From Ignavibacteria bacterium (GTDB lineage Bacteria > Bacteroidota > Ignavibacteria > Tepidaquicellales > OLB5): DNA of 58,699 bases. The stretch covers positions 1 to 58,699 of the forward strand of contig JACSRQ010000055.1 in the NCBI GenBank assembly GCA_014879675.1, in the 5' to 3' direction. Under the pieces are notes generated by a model, which saw nothing but the letters and a program-made list of their open reading frames with translations, had not been told where the DNA came from and made no database searches. Position numbers and translations under genes: made by a program. Of this stretch, positions 28,585 to 38,409 are shown one piece after another (the first letter of the stretch is position 1; each line of letters opens with the position of its first letter).

Positions 28585-31356
28585 TTACTTAACGATCAGC
28601 ATTTTTTTAGTATTAATAAATTTCTGACCTTCTCCTTCGGCAGTGATGCGGTAAAAGTATACACCTGATGAAAGGTTTGAACCGTCAAATTCAATTGTAT
28701 AATAGTCAGCGGTTTTGATCTCGTTTACTATGGTTGCAACTTCCTTTCCCAGGACATCGTAAATCCTGACAGAGACTTTTCCTTCAAAAGGCATCTGGAA
28801 ATCTATTTTACTTATCGGATTGCCGGGGTTGGGGTAGTTCTGACTTACCTTAAATTCAAAAGGTCTTGCAATATCTACGGTATTATTCAGATCGTAGTAT
28901 TCAAACAAACCGTTATAATCGATCTGCTTCAGTCTGTATTTATACTTTCCGGTATTAAGTTTCTTATCTTCAAAAGAATAGGTTTGGGGTTCATTTGTTG
29001 TTCCGGATCCGCGAACGAAGCCAACCTTAGACCAAGGAGATAACTCTCCCCCGGAAATTACATTACATCTTTCCACATCATAACCTGAGTTGTTCAGTTC
29101 CCATGTTGATTCCCACCGCAGGATTACGCTGTTTATTGAAGATGTGGAGCTAAAGTAATTCAACTGAACCGGAAGGGCATCATCCTGGTAATGAGCAATA
29201 TAATCAGAAGCATTACCGCCGGCTAAAGTAAAATCTCCGCCCGCATATAAATTGGAACCGTTAACAGCAACAGCCGAGACAGTACCAAGAGCAAGACCAC
29301 TTCCCATGGTACTCCATGATGTACCATCCCATTTGGCAATTCTGTTTACGGGTAAGCCGTTTACCTTTGTAAAGTTACCCCCAATAATCAGATTACCATC
29401 AGTGTTTGTTAATGAATAAACTGATGAATTTGGTCCCGTTCCGGAACCAAGCGCTGACCATGTTGTACCATTCCATTTGGCGACCTTGTTAGCGGTTACG
29501 CCGCCGGCAATTGAAAAAAATCCACCGGCAAAAACATCATTTCCAATCGAAGTAAGAGCAAAGACGAAGCCGTTTGTACCTGAATCTAAGGCTGTCCATA
29601 CAGCACCATCCCATTTTGCAACATGGTTTACCGTTATATCGCCCGCTGTTGTAAATGTGCCTCCGGCGTATAGATCCGTTCCTATAGCAGTAAGTGTATA
29701 AATTACATTATTTGTACCTGTACCCAGTGCTGACCATGTTGTACCATTCCATTTGGCGATCTTGTTAACGGTTACACCGCCTGCTGTTGCAAATGAGCCT
29801 GCGGCATATAAGTCTGTTCCGATGGCAATTAATGATTGTACCTGACCGTCCGTTCCGGAACCAAGCGCTGACCATGTTGTACCGTTCCATTTAGCAATAT
29901 TGTTTACCGTTACACCGCCTGCCGTGTTAAAATCGCCCCCTGCATAAACATCATTTCCAATAACAACAATTGCACGTACAGAACCATTTGTTCCTGTACC
30001 AAGAGTGCTGTATGTTGAACCGCTAAGTTTTGCAATACTGCGGGCATATTTATCACCGGCTGTTCCGAAGTTACCTCCCAGGTACAGGTCGTTGCCCGAA
30101 ACTGCAAAACAACGGACGATACCGTTTACTCCCAGGCCGGTTGGGTTTGAAAACGGAGTAAAAGCAGAGCCATCCCATTTAACGATCCCTTTATAATAAA
30201 ACTGCAAGTATCCATAACTTCCGCCAATGATAAGATTTGAACCCATTGCTGCCAGCGAATAGATATATGAACCCAGTCCTGTATTGAGCGTGCTCCAAGA
30301 AGTTCCATTCCATTTAGCAATAGCATTCACTGTTATTCCGCCCATTTTGATGAAATCACCGGCAGCATAAATATCTGTACCAATGTTTGTAATAGCATAA
30401 ACAGTGCCGGTTACTGTTCCCGTACCCAAAGCGCTCCACGAAGCACCATTCCATTTTGCAATCCTGTTAACCGTTACGCCGCCCGCTGTTGAGAAAAATC
30501 CTCCCGCAAACAGGTCGGAACCCGAAACAGCAAGTGAATATACAACTGCATTAGTACCTGTACCCAATGCACCCCAGGAAGCCCCATCCCACTTCGAAAT
30601 GTTGCTGCACGCCAAACCACCGGCAGTAGTGAACTGGCCTCCTGCGTAAAGATCGTTGCCCATAGCAACAAGCGCATAAACAGAATTATTTATGCCTGCA
30701 CCTAGCGCGGACCAGTTTGCCCCGTCCCATTTGGCAATGCGGTTTGCAGTTATTCCGCCCGCAGTTGTAAAATTCCCGCCAAAATACACATCGGTTCCAA
30801 TTACTGCGATGGAGTTAACGTTATTGTTTAAACCTGTTCCCAATGCGCTCCATGTTGTTCCATTCCACTTAGCGGCAAAACGTAAATTAGTAGAACCAGA
30901 ACCGCTGAAATATCCTCCTGCATATATGTCAGTGCCAATTGAAACTATAGATTTAACGGCATCATTAAGTCCGGCACCCAGTGCGCTCCAGCTTGTCCCA
31001 TTCCATTTAGCAATACAAATTGCTCTGATACCGCCAATTCTTTGAAAAAATCCTCCTACATAAATTTCATTTCCAACAACGCAAACAGTTTGTATTCCGC
31101 CCTCGGAGCCTACTACTCCATTGGGATCAATATAATCAGTATCCCACCCGGCAGATGGCATATCACTTCTGATAAACTTCGGAGATCCTGAATTTGTGTA
31201 CCCCATTTGATATCCAAGGGTGCTGTAACTTCCGTTTATACCCTGCAGCAAAGAACCATCTTTTTGCAGTACCCCTGATATTGAAGGCTGACCGTTTTCA
31301 AATCCAAAGGTAATTACAGAATTGAACAGCAGTATAGCAAGTATTAAATTTTTCAT
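28585..31356 (-). CDS. Multi-repeat 'AKWNGTxWSALG' propeller protein with C-terminal sorting domain
   Basis: about 13 repeats of ~45 aa; NYPNPGNPISKIDFQMP...SGVYFYRITAEGEGQKFINTKKMLIVK. Confidence 0.9.
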   Translation of the reverse strand: MKNLILAILLFNSVITFGFENGQPSISGVLQKDGSLLQGINGSYSTLGYQMGYTNSGSPKFIRSDMPSAGWDTDYIDPNGVVGSEGGIQTVCVVGNEIYVGGFFQRIGGIRAICIAKWNGTSWSALGAGLNDAVKSIVSIGTDIYAGGYFSGSGSTNLRFAAKWNGTTWSALGTGLNNNVNSIAVIGTDVYFGGNFTTAGGITANRIAKWDGANWSALGAGINNSVYALVAMGNDLYAGGQFTTAGGLACSNISKWDGASWGALGTGTNAVVYSLAVSGSDLFAGGFFSTAGGVTVNRIAKWNGASWSALGTGTVTGTVYAITNIGTDIYAAGDFIKMGGITVNAIAKWNGTSWSTLNTGLGSYIYSLAAMGSNLIIGGSYGYLQFYYKGIVKWDGSAFTPFSNPTGLGVNGIVRCFAVSGNDLYLGGNFGTAGDKYARSIAKLSGSTYSTLGTGTNGSVRAIVVIGNDVYAGGDFNTAGGVTVNNIAKWNGTTWSALGSGTDGQVQSLIAIGTDLYAAGSFATAGGVTVNKIAKWNGTTWSALGTGTNNVIYTLTAIGTDLYAGGTFTTAGDITVNHVAKWDGAVWTALDSGTNGFVFALTSIGNDVFAGGFFSIAGGVTANKVAKWNGTTWSALGSGTGPNSSVYSLTNTDGNLIIGGNFTKVNGLPVNRIAKWDGTSWSTMGSGLALGTVSAVAVNGSNLYAGGDFTLAGGNASDYIAHYQDDALPVQLNYFSSTSSINSVILRWESTWELNNSGYDVERCNVISGGELSPWSKVGFVRGSGTTNEPQTYSFEDKKLNTGKYKYRLKQIDYNGLFEYYDLNNTVDIARPFEFKVSQNYPNPGNPISKIDFQMPFEGKVSVRIYDVLGKEVATIVNEIKTADYYTIEFDGSNLSSGVYFYRITAEGEGQKFINTKKMLIVK

Positions 31357-31385
31357 TTGGTGAGTAATAATTTTTTTTAAAAAGT

Positions 31386-31550
31386 CTATTTTGCGGTTTG
31401 CATCTTTTTACTGAAATCTTTGCATGCCAGCCAAAGAACATTATCTATGTTGCTCTTTGTCCGCTTCGATAGTACGCTTATCAGTTTGTGTGTTTTTGGC
31501 TGCAGCCGGTACCCCTTTGCGATTGAGTTTTCTCTTGTGAGTGTTTTCAT
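31386..31550 (-). CDS. Small ribbon-helix-helix-like protein
   Basis: 54 aa from the internal Met of ORF 31386-31784: 'NSIAKGYRLQPKTHKLISVLSKRTKSNIDNVLWLACKDFS', aligns with 25314-25505. Confidence 0.6.
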   Translation of the reverse strand: MKTLTRENSIAKGYRLQPKTHKLISVLSKRTKSNIDNVLWLACKDFSKKMQTAK

Positions 31551-31581
31551 AATTTGTATTTTTATTTCGTGTAAACTTCTG

Positions 31582-31640
31582 TGTGCACCTTTGTGCACAA
31601 ACGAGGACAAATATATACCACAGATACCGGCCGGAGCAAA
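31582..31640 (-). promoter_or_regulatory. Promoter (TTTG-N21-TATATTTG on minus) with two TGTGCAC sites downstream
   Basis: CAAA 31637-31640, CAAATATA 31608-31615; TGTGCACC 31582-31589, TGTGCACA 31592-31599. Confidence 0.6.
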
Positions 31641-31747
31641 GAAAAATCCGGTTGATTGTGAAAGATATTGAGGGTGGGCACTTGAATTTAATGCAAAAAA
31701 TGATAATTTTATTGCAAATATTACAGAAAGAGAGTGAATGAAAACAG

Positions 31748-33199
31748 ATGCTAAGTACTTCGTTGACTGACATTTTGAGTTCATTTTCTAAAAAGGAAAT
31801 TAAAGAGTTCGGTTTGTTTGTTGAATCACCTTACTATAATACAAGCGAAGCAACAACGAAACTTTACTATGAGATAATCAAGTTTTATCCCGGTTTCAGC
31901 AGCAGAAATTTTGAGAAAGAGTATTTATTCAACAGGGTTTACCCGGGCGCAATACTGAAAGAGGATCTGCTGAGAAAATTGCTCTCGAATCTGATAAAGC
32001 TGACAAATGAATTTATGAAACAGGAATCTGTTAAGAAAATGAATGATCAGGAATTGTTGGTATTGAAAGAATATTCAAAACGCGGATTAGCCGGTATGTT
32101 CGAAAAAAAGGCCGATGAGATATTAAAGATGGCAAATCTGAGAACGGGCATATCCGCGCAGAAGTTTGATCTGATATCTAAGACAGAACTTGTGAGATCC
32201 GAATTTTACGCCGGTATTAATCAAACGGAAAAGTATTTGTCATCGTATCAAAATCATACAGAAAACTTACTTGTTTTTTATATGACCGATCTTTTGTATG
32301 CAGCCATGCAGATAAAAATAAACTCAGGTTATCATAAAAAAACTGAACCTTCGTCACTATTGGGTTTTATTCAATCACTTAACCTGAGCTTGGTGCCGGA
32401 CCAATTTCAAAATGAACATCAGCGTCAGCTGGTAGATGTATATATAAGGATATATAAGTTGTATTTTGATCAGGTTAACGATGATAATTTCTTTTATTTA
32501 TTTAGTCGTCTTCAAATTTTCAAGAAAAAGTTTGATAAACCGCTGGTGAAAGTTGTTTTAACGGGCCTGGAGTATTATTGCATTTCAAAATATGAAAGAA
32601 TTAAAGACCGGGTTGTATTAGGCTCTCTTGCCGATGTTTACAGATTTGAATTAAGCGAAGATCTGTTTGAAAGGTCCCATGACGATTATATGTTTGTAAC
32701 AAATTTCAGAAATTACCTGATAGTTTTTTTGGCCGTCAATATTGAATATGCCGAGGAATTGCTGGAAAAGCATATTTGCCAAATTAACCCTGATATTAGA
32801 GAAGCTCTGGTGCATTTTGCGAAGATGATGATTTATTTTAAGAAAAAGGAATTTAAGCAATCACTGTTTCATATTAACAAAATAGATTTGATCTATTTTG
32901 CATTCAAATATGACGTGAAAGCGTTCCAGGTTAAGCTTCATTTTGAGCTTGGCAATTATGAACAGGTACTATCGCAGATAGATACGTTTAAACACTATAT
33001 CAGGGATGAAGATAAATTAGAACGTTATACTTTAGAGATCAAAGAGTTTCTTGATTGTTCACTCAGGCTAACCAAAGCAGTTTCCGGGGGTAACATTGAA
33101 GAGCTGGAATTGCTCAGAAATTATGTAACAAAAGGAAGCTTTGTATATGAAAGCAACTGGCTTCTGGAAAAATTGAATGACTTCTTAAAACCACATTAA
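31748..33199 (+). CDS. Helical-repeat hypothetical protein, paralogue D (subfamily I)
   Basis: 483 aa; 'LTDILSSFSKKEIKEFGLFVESPYYN', 'IDTFKHYI', 'NWLLEKLNDFL'. Confidence 0.85.
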   Translation: MLSTSLTDILSSFSKKEIKEFGLFVESPYYNTSEATTKLYYEIIKFYPGFSSRNFEKEYLFNRVYPGAILKEDLLRKLLSNLIKLTNEFMKQESVKKMNDQELLVLKEYSKRGLAGMFEKKADEILKMANLRTGISAQKFDLISKTELVRSEFYAGINQTEKYLSSYQNHTENLLVFYMTDLLYAAMQIKINSGYHKKTEPSSLLGFIQSLNLSLVPDQFQNEHQRQLVDVYIRIYKLYFDQVNDDNFFYLFSRLQIFKKKFDKPLVKVVLTGLEYYCISKYERIKDRVVLGSLADVYRFELSEDLFERSHDDYMFVTNFRNYLIVFLAVNIEYAEELLEKHICQINPDIREALVHFAKMMIYFKKKEFKQSLFHINKIDLIYFAFKYDVKAFQVKLHFELGNYEQVLSQIDTFKHYIRDEDKLERYTLEIKEFLDCSLRLTKAVSGGNIEELELLRNYVTKGSFVYESNWLLEKLNDFLKPH

Positions 33200-33318
33200 C
33201 TTGAACAGAGCATACGGTATTTTTGAGCGAAATTATCCGGTAGCAGTCTATTGAATTGTTTTGTATTTTTGTATTACACAACGCCTGTATTTCCGCAGGT
33301 TATAAAACATGCAATCCA

Positions 33319-34722
33319 ATGAGAACCAAAACTATACTTGCAGCTTTTCTTTTGATCACTTCATTCACCTTTAGCCAATCTGAAATAGATACAACTTGGA
33401 ACGGCGCGATCGATATCATGGGCACAAAGCTTGGGTTTGCCGTTAAGTTCACAACCACCGGCAGCGAAGTGAAGGCTGTTATGGATATTCCCGAGCAGGG
33501 CGCTATGGGGCTTGTGCTTGATAAGGTATCGTTCAAAAATCCTAAGATACATTTCGAGCTTCCCGCTGAAAGCCGCACTGCGGTATTCGATGGCATCTAT
33601 TATTTAGATTCCATGGGCGGTACATTTTCTCAATCCGGTATTAACGGCAGGTTCCATCTCGTGCGGGGTGAACTGACCGATCAAACCGCGCCCGATACCA
33701 CCGAAAAAACATTCAACAGCGAAGAGGTAACATTCTACAATGACGGGAATACATTTGCCGGAACTATCACATATCCCAAAAAGGAAGGCAAGTTCCCCGC
33801 TGTAGTGCTTATAACAGGCAGCGGCGCACAGAACAGGGATGAAGATATTTACGGATTTAAGATATTCAAAATAATTGCTGAATATCTTTCTAACAACGGT
33901 ATCGCAGTTTTGAGATATGACGACCGCGGCGTGGGAGGCTCTAAGGGCAAGACCGTGAATGAATCCACCACCATGGATTTTGCCGGTGATGTTGGCGCGG
34001 CCATTGACCTGCTGAAAACCAAAGATTATATCTTCGCGGGCTCTATCGGGCTGCTTGGCCACAGCGAAGGCGGAATAGTCGCACCTTTAGTTGCGATCCA
34101 AAGAGATGATGTTTCATATATCATTCTGATGGCAGGCACAGGCGTGAAGGGAATCGATATAATTAAGGAGCAATCTAAGTTGATAATGAAAGCTGAGAAC
34201 GCTACCGAAAACGAGATAACAGGTTATACGATGGTGATGGATCTTATCTACGCCAATATTGTGAAGAACGGCGATATGAAGGAGCTTAAAGAACAGCTCG
34301 CACAGAATGTTGAAGACAGCTTTGATAAAATGTCAGCGGAAGAAAAGAAAGCTATTAAGAATAAAGATGAGTATATAGAGAAAACCGTTGATGAAACTAT
34401 CAGCCAGTTCAGCAGCAAGTGGATGAAGTATTTCCTGAGCTATGACCCGGCCAAAGCTTTGGAAAAAGTGACAATCCCTGTACTAATGCTTTTCGGCGGA
34501 AAAGACCTGCAGGTGCCGGTAAGCCAAAACCGCCCGCCGATGGAAGACGCTTTGAAAAAAGCAGGCAACCAGGAGTACCTGGTAAAGGTGTTCCCTGATG
34601 CGAATCACCTGTTCCAGGAAGCAGGTACAGGGAGTCCGAATGAATATCCGCAGCTCCCAAAAGCATTTGTACCGGGATTCCTTGAAGAGATCCTGGAGTG
34701 GATAAGGGTGAAGACGCAGTAG
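33319..34722 (+). CDS. Secreted alpha/beta hydrolase (S33/dienelactone hydrolase-like)
   Basis: signal peptide from MRTKTILAAF; 'LITGSGAQNRDE', 'GLLGHSEGG', 'VFPDANHLF'. Confidence 0.85.
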   Translation: MRTKTILAAFLLITSFTFSQSEIDTTWNGAIDIMGTKLGFAVKFTTTGSEVKAVMDIPEQGAMGLVLDKVSFKNPKIHFELPAESRTAVFDGIYYLDSMGGTFSQSGINGRFHLVRGELTDQTAPDTTEKTFNSEEVTFYNDGNTFAGTITYPKKEGKFPAVVLITGSGAQNRDEDIYGFKIFKIIAEYLSNNGIAVLRYDDRGVGGSKGKTVNESTTMDFAGDVGAAIDLLKTKDYIFAGSIGLLGHSEGGIVAPLVAIQRDDVSYIILMAGTGVKGIDIIKEQSKLIMKAENATENEITGYTMVMDLIYANIVKNGDMKELKEQLAQNVEDSFDKMSAEEKKAIKNKDEYIEKTVDETISQFSSKWMKYFLSYDPAKALEKVTIPVLMLFGGKDLQVPVSQNRPPMEDALKKAGNQEYLVKVFPDANHLFQEAGTGSPNEYPQLPKAFVPGFLEEILEWIRVKTQ

Positions 34723-34730
34723 ATGGCGAA

Positions 34731-34795
34731 ATAGTGAGATAGAGAAATAGTGGAATGGTGAAATAGTGGAATAGCGAAATAGTGAGATAGAAGTA
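34731..34795. repeat. Degenerate 9-bp tandem repeat (gaaatagtg-like)
   Basis: gaaatag/gtgagatag/gtggaatag units in tandem. Confidence 0.65.
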
Positions 34796-34851
34796 GAAAA
34801 CTGAAGTTTTATAAACACATAGAAATAACACAAAGATTTGAGTATTTTTGA

Positions 34852-35163
34852 ATGATGAATAGCAGGATAAGAAATATAATAGAAAGCAATCTGAACGGAT
34901 ATACTCTTGAAAAGATTATTTTGTTTGGCTCAAGAGCAAATGGAAGTTATGATTCGGACAGTGATTATGATGTTTTAGTTATAATCAAAGAAGAACCTGA
35001 TTGGATCACCAGGGAAAACTTGTGTTCTGAAATCAGGAAAATAATGGCAAGAGAAGATATAAATATAGATCTGTTGGTAAGGTCCTCGAGTTACGTGGAA
35101 ACAATACAGTATGAACAGGGAAATGTGATTAATACTGCTATCGAAGAAGGAATTGAAATGTGA
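34852..35163 (+). CDS. Minimal nucleotidyltransferase (MNT-type)
   Basis: 'LEKIILFGSRANGSYDSDSDYDVLV' GSxA...DxD motif. Confidence 0.85.
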   Translation: MMNSRIRNIIESNLNGYTLEKIILFGSRANGSYDSDSDYDVLVIIKEEPDWITRENLCSEIRKIMAREDINIDLLVRSSSYVETIQYEQGNVINTAIEEGIEM

Positions 35164-35576
35164 CTGATGAAAGAATAAAAAAGTGGCTCATTTCCGCAAA
35201 TAATGATTTCATGGCGGCCGGAAATCTGCTTTTTGTCACTGCGGAAAAAATTATAACAAATGTAATTTGTTATCTATCGCAGCAATCAAGTGAAAAGTTT
35301 CTCAAAGCATTTTTATTGTCCAAATCCGAATCCTTTTCCAAAACACACAATCTGGAACTGCTTATTGAAAAATGTAAGAAGGCTGACATAGAATTTCCGC
35401 AGCTTGATGCAGGAAGGCTAACATCATACAATATAGCCATGAGATATCCTGATGAATTCAGAATACCTTCAATTCAGGAAGCGCGTGAAAGTTATGAAAC
35501 AGCAAAGTTGGTCCGTGGTGTTATACTGAGCAGATTGAACATCTCGGAAAAAGAGATAACATTATTCAATAATTGA
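35160..35576 (+). CDS. HEPN domain protein
   Basis: 'QQSSEKFLKAFLL...KTHNLELLIEKC...RYPDEF'; GTG start overlapping the MNT stop. Confidence 0.85.
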   Translation: MTDERIKKWLISANNDFMAAGNLLFVTAEKIITNVICYLSQQSSEKFLKAFLLSKSESFSKTHNLELLIEKCKKADIEFPQLDAGRLTSYNIAMRYPDEFRIPSIQEARESYETAKLVRGVILSRLNISEKEITLFNN

Positions 35577-35594
35577 TCTTTACGTAACATTTAA

Positions 35595-37142
35595 ATGATA
35601 AAGCCACGCTTAGCGGCAATTGATATTGGAACAAACTCATTTCACCTTGTGATAGTTGAAGTGGATACGAATACCGGCAAGTTTAATATACTTGGCCGTG
35701 AGAAGGAAAGCGTAAGGCTGGGCTCCGGCTCAACCGATATGAAGCACCTGGGCAAAGATGCGATGAACAGGGGAATCGATGCGCTTAAAAAATTCGCCGC
35801 ACTGGCTGATTCAGCCGGCGCGCCGGTGCGCGCCATCGCGACAAGCGCAGTACGTGAAGCAGTAAACCAGCAGGAATTTATTATGCGCGCACGCACTGAA
35901 GCGGGCATACGTGTTGAAGTTGCCTCCGGTATTGAAGAAGCGCGGTTCATCTACCTCGGCATCCTGCAATCACTACCAGTATTCGATAAGCGCATATTGA
36001 TGATAGATATCGGCGGCGGCAGCACAGAGTTCCTTATTGGGCGCGGAAGGGATATCGCGTTCGATAACTCGCTGAAGCTTGGCGCGATCAGGCTTACCGA
36101 AAGATTTTTCGGTGATAAGGATACCGAAAGCAAATCGGTTAAGGCATGCAGGGAGTATATTAAAGGGTTCATGTCAACCGTTACCAGGGAAAGCGCACAG
36201 CATAAGTTCGATATAGCGGTCGGTTCCTCGGGTACTATAATGAACATTGCCAATATTATAAACATTGATCGCGGCGGGGCAACGGACGCAAAGCTGAACA
36301 ATTTTATTTTCACAAGGGAAGAGCTCTTCGGAGTTGTAGGGCGGATACTTGAGGCTAAATCAGTTAAGCAAAGACTAAAAATTCCGGGGCTCGATCCTTC
36401 AAGGGCCGATATAATTACTGCGGGTGCGATCCTGCTGGAACAGATATTCAAAGAGCTGAAACTGAAGGAAATGATGGTGAGCGAGTTTGCACTGAGGGAA
36501 GGCATAATACTTGATACGATTGAAAAAGAGTTCACGCTGAAGGAGGAAAATCATCTCGGCAATCTCAGGCTGAACAGCGTAATGCACATTGCGGAAAACT
36601 TCAGGATAGAAAAAGAGCACTCCGAACATGTTACCGGACTTGCATTAAAAATATTCGACCTCACCGGCAATCTGCATAAGCTGGGAAAGACTGAAAGGTT
36701 ATACCTGGAAGCTGCGACATTGCTGCATGAAGTTGGCGGATTTGTATCGCACTCGCAGCATCACCGCCATTCATACTATATTATCCGTAATGCGGAAATG
36801 CTTGGCTTCACTGAAAACGAGAAGGAAATTATTGCAAACGTTGCGCGTTACCACAGGAAGTCGCACCCGAAAGCTAAACACCCTGATTTTGCCAAGCTGG
36901 GTTTTGATGACCAGCAGGTTGTGAGGAAGCTGGCTTCTATACTGCGGGTAGCCGATGGCCTGGACCGCAGCCACACATCTTCTATAAATGATATTGAGTT
37001 AAAGCAGGATGGAAGGAGTATAACTTTTTTTCTTCACGGCGATAGTGCGAATATTGAGCTCGAGATCTGGGGCGCTGAAAGCAAGAAGAAGCTGTTTGAA
37101 GAAGTTTTCGGAGTTACCGCCGAATTTAAAAGGGCAGATTGA
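35595..37142 (+). CDS. Ppx/GppA exopolyphosphatase family protein with C-terminal HD region
   Basis: 'AAIDIGTNSFHLVIVEV', 'LMIDIGGGSTEFLIG', 'ATLLHEVGGFVSHSQHHRHSYYI'. Confidence 0.9.
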   Translation: MIKPRLAAIDIGTNSFHLVIVEVDTNTGKFNILGREKESVRLGSGSTDMKHLGKDAMNRGIDALKKFAALADSAGAPVRAIATSAVREAVNQQEFIMRARTEAGIRVEVASGIEEARFIYLGILQSLPVFDKRILMIDIGGGSTEFLIGRGRDIAFDNSLKLGAIRLTERFFGDKDTESKSVKACREYIKGFMSTVTRESAQHKFDIAVGSSGTIMNIANIINIDRGGATDAKLNNFIFTREELFGVVGRILEAKSVKQRLKIPGLDPSRADIITAGAILLEQIFKELKLKEMMVSEFALREGIILDTIEKEFTLKEENHLGNLRLNSVMHIAENFRIEKEHSEHVTGLALKIFDLTGNLHKLGKTERLYLEAATLLHEVGGFVSHSQHHRHSYYIIRNAEMLGFTENEKEIIANVARYHRKSHPKAKHPDFAKLGFDDQQVVRKLASILRVADGLDRSHTSSINDIELKQDGRSITFFLHGDSANIELEIWGAESKKKLFEEVFGVTAEFKRAD

Positions 37143-37307
37143 TACTGAAATAAAACGATCCTGCCTCTTCTTTTAAAACCGGGCAGTTAGCCCAAAACGG
37201 AGATGCGCAGAAAGACAGGATCGTATTGTTCAGCTTTAACCAATTCAAGCTATTTCTATTTTATGCTTCTCCGTTTTATAATTCTTAAGCCCGCTTATGA
37301 TTTGATG

Positions 37308-37817
37308 TTACAGCCCGCAATACTTTTCTTCTATTACCCGGAAGTGCCAGCGCTGGTGGCCCGGCAATACAAATCCGATGGCTGCTGCAGATAGATGTGG
37401 TAAACTTCCGGTTTTGTTCAGCATTTCAGGGGTAAATGAGCCGTACAGCGCGAAGAGTGATTCCCGAACTATCTTCAGTTCATCAATAAGATCTTCAACA
37501 GTGCGGTTGTTTGCGTTTGAGGCTGCTGCATAATCATCCTGGGGAAAGGGAAGTGCAGGCTGGTTAATTCCCCTTGCAAATGCCAGCGCCCGGAACATGA
37601 ATACCCTTTCAGTATCGATCAAATGCTGTATTATTTCTTTTACAGTCCACTTTCCGGGTTCATATGTTTTATTGCCGGTTTGTTCCCATTTTTTTACAGG
37701 TACTTTTTTTAGTTCATCAATGCTCGTTTGGATCGCCTGCATCAGCTCGGTATCATCGCATTTGTTCATGTACCTTTCATAGTACTCAGGCTTCGGTGAA
37801 ATTTCAGAAAGTTTCAT
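37308..37817 (-). CDS. DinB-like family protein
   Basis: 169 aa, 'GKWTVKEIIQHLIDTERVF', 'PGHQRWHFRVIEEKY'. Confidence 0.8.
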   Translation of the reverse strand: MKLSEISPKPEYYERYMNKCDDTELMQAIQTSIDELKKVPVKKWEQTGNKTYEPGKWTVKEIIQHLIDTERVFMFRALAFARGINQPALPFPQDDYAAASNANNRTVEDLIDELKIVRESLFALYGSFTPEMLNKTGSLPHLSAAAIGFVLPGHQRWHFRVIEEKYCGL

Positions 37818-37869
37818 TTTTGTTTGTATAGATTCAGGTTAATGATCTTGTGTATATACTGCAATTGCT

Positions 37870-38409
37870 CTAAATATTCAGAAGCTTTATTATTTCCTTT
37901 TCAAAAAGCATACACCGCACTTTATCTTTTGTTACCGCTCCGAGCTTTTTGTAGAATTCTATGGCCGCTGTATTAAATTCTGGTGTTTGCCATTGAATTT
38001 CTTTGATCCCGTTCAGCAATCCTTCCTTCGCAACTTCTCTCATCAAAGCCAGCCCTGTTCCCGAACCGCGCGCATACTCTCTGAGGTAAAGGCAGTCCAG
38101 GTGAAGGTAGTACGCAGCATTCCATGTTGAGAAGTCATAAGTATAAGCTGCATATCCCGCTAACCTGCTTCCTGCCGCCGCAACCAGGCAATGCAAAACA
38201 GGTTCCTCCGCAAAAAGGAAATGTTTCAGCATTTCAGATTTTCCTTTAACGGAATAGCTGCATTTTTCAAATTCAGCATGCTCACGGCACATTTCAACAA
38301 TTTCATCAATATCACCGGGAGTGCATTTTCTTATCAAACAGACTGTATTGGAATTTACTTTCAATCTTTGGTTTGTACTTTCTTTCAGGTCCATATTATA
38401 CGTCTTCAT
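37870..38409 (-). CDS. GNAT family N-acetyltransferase
   Basis: 'LHLDCLYLREYARGSGTGLALMREVAKEG', 'AIEFYKKLGAV'. Confidence 0.85.
   Translation of the reverse strand: MKTYNMDLKESTNQRLKVNSNTVCLIRKCTPGDIDEIVEMCREHAEFEKCSYSVKGKSEMLKHFLFAEEPVLHCLVAAAGSRLAGYAAYTYDFSTWNAAYYLHLDCLYLREYARGSGTGLALMREVAKEGLLNGIKEIQWQTPEFNTAAIEFYKKLGAVTKDKVRCMLFEKEIIKLLNI

Noticed and set aside
29477-31045. Plus-strand ORFs (74, 63, 81, 117 aa) opposite the propeller gene
   Set aside because: Antisense frames opened by the repeat composition; translations are low-complexity Pro/Ala-rich and repeat the same artefact.
28585-31356. Regular DNA repeats with ~130-bp spacing suggestive of an array
   Set aside because: They are codon-phased units of a single long ORF (AKWNGTxWSALG repeats), not a CRISPR array or tandem satellite.
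35951-36535. 194-aa minus-strand ORF opposite the Ppx/GppA gene
   Set aside because: Shadow ORF; sense strand carries clear ASKHA motifs.
37154-37221. cgatcctg...caggatcg long-range pairing downstream of the Ppx gene
   Set aside because: Only 8-bp arms around a ~50-nt loop; insufficient to call a structured RNA.
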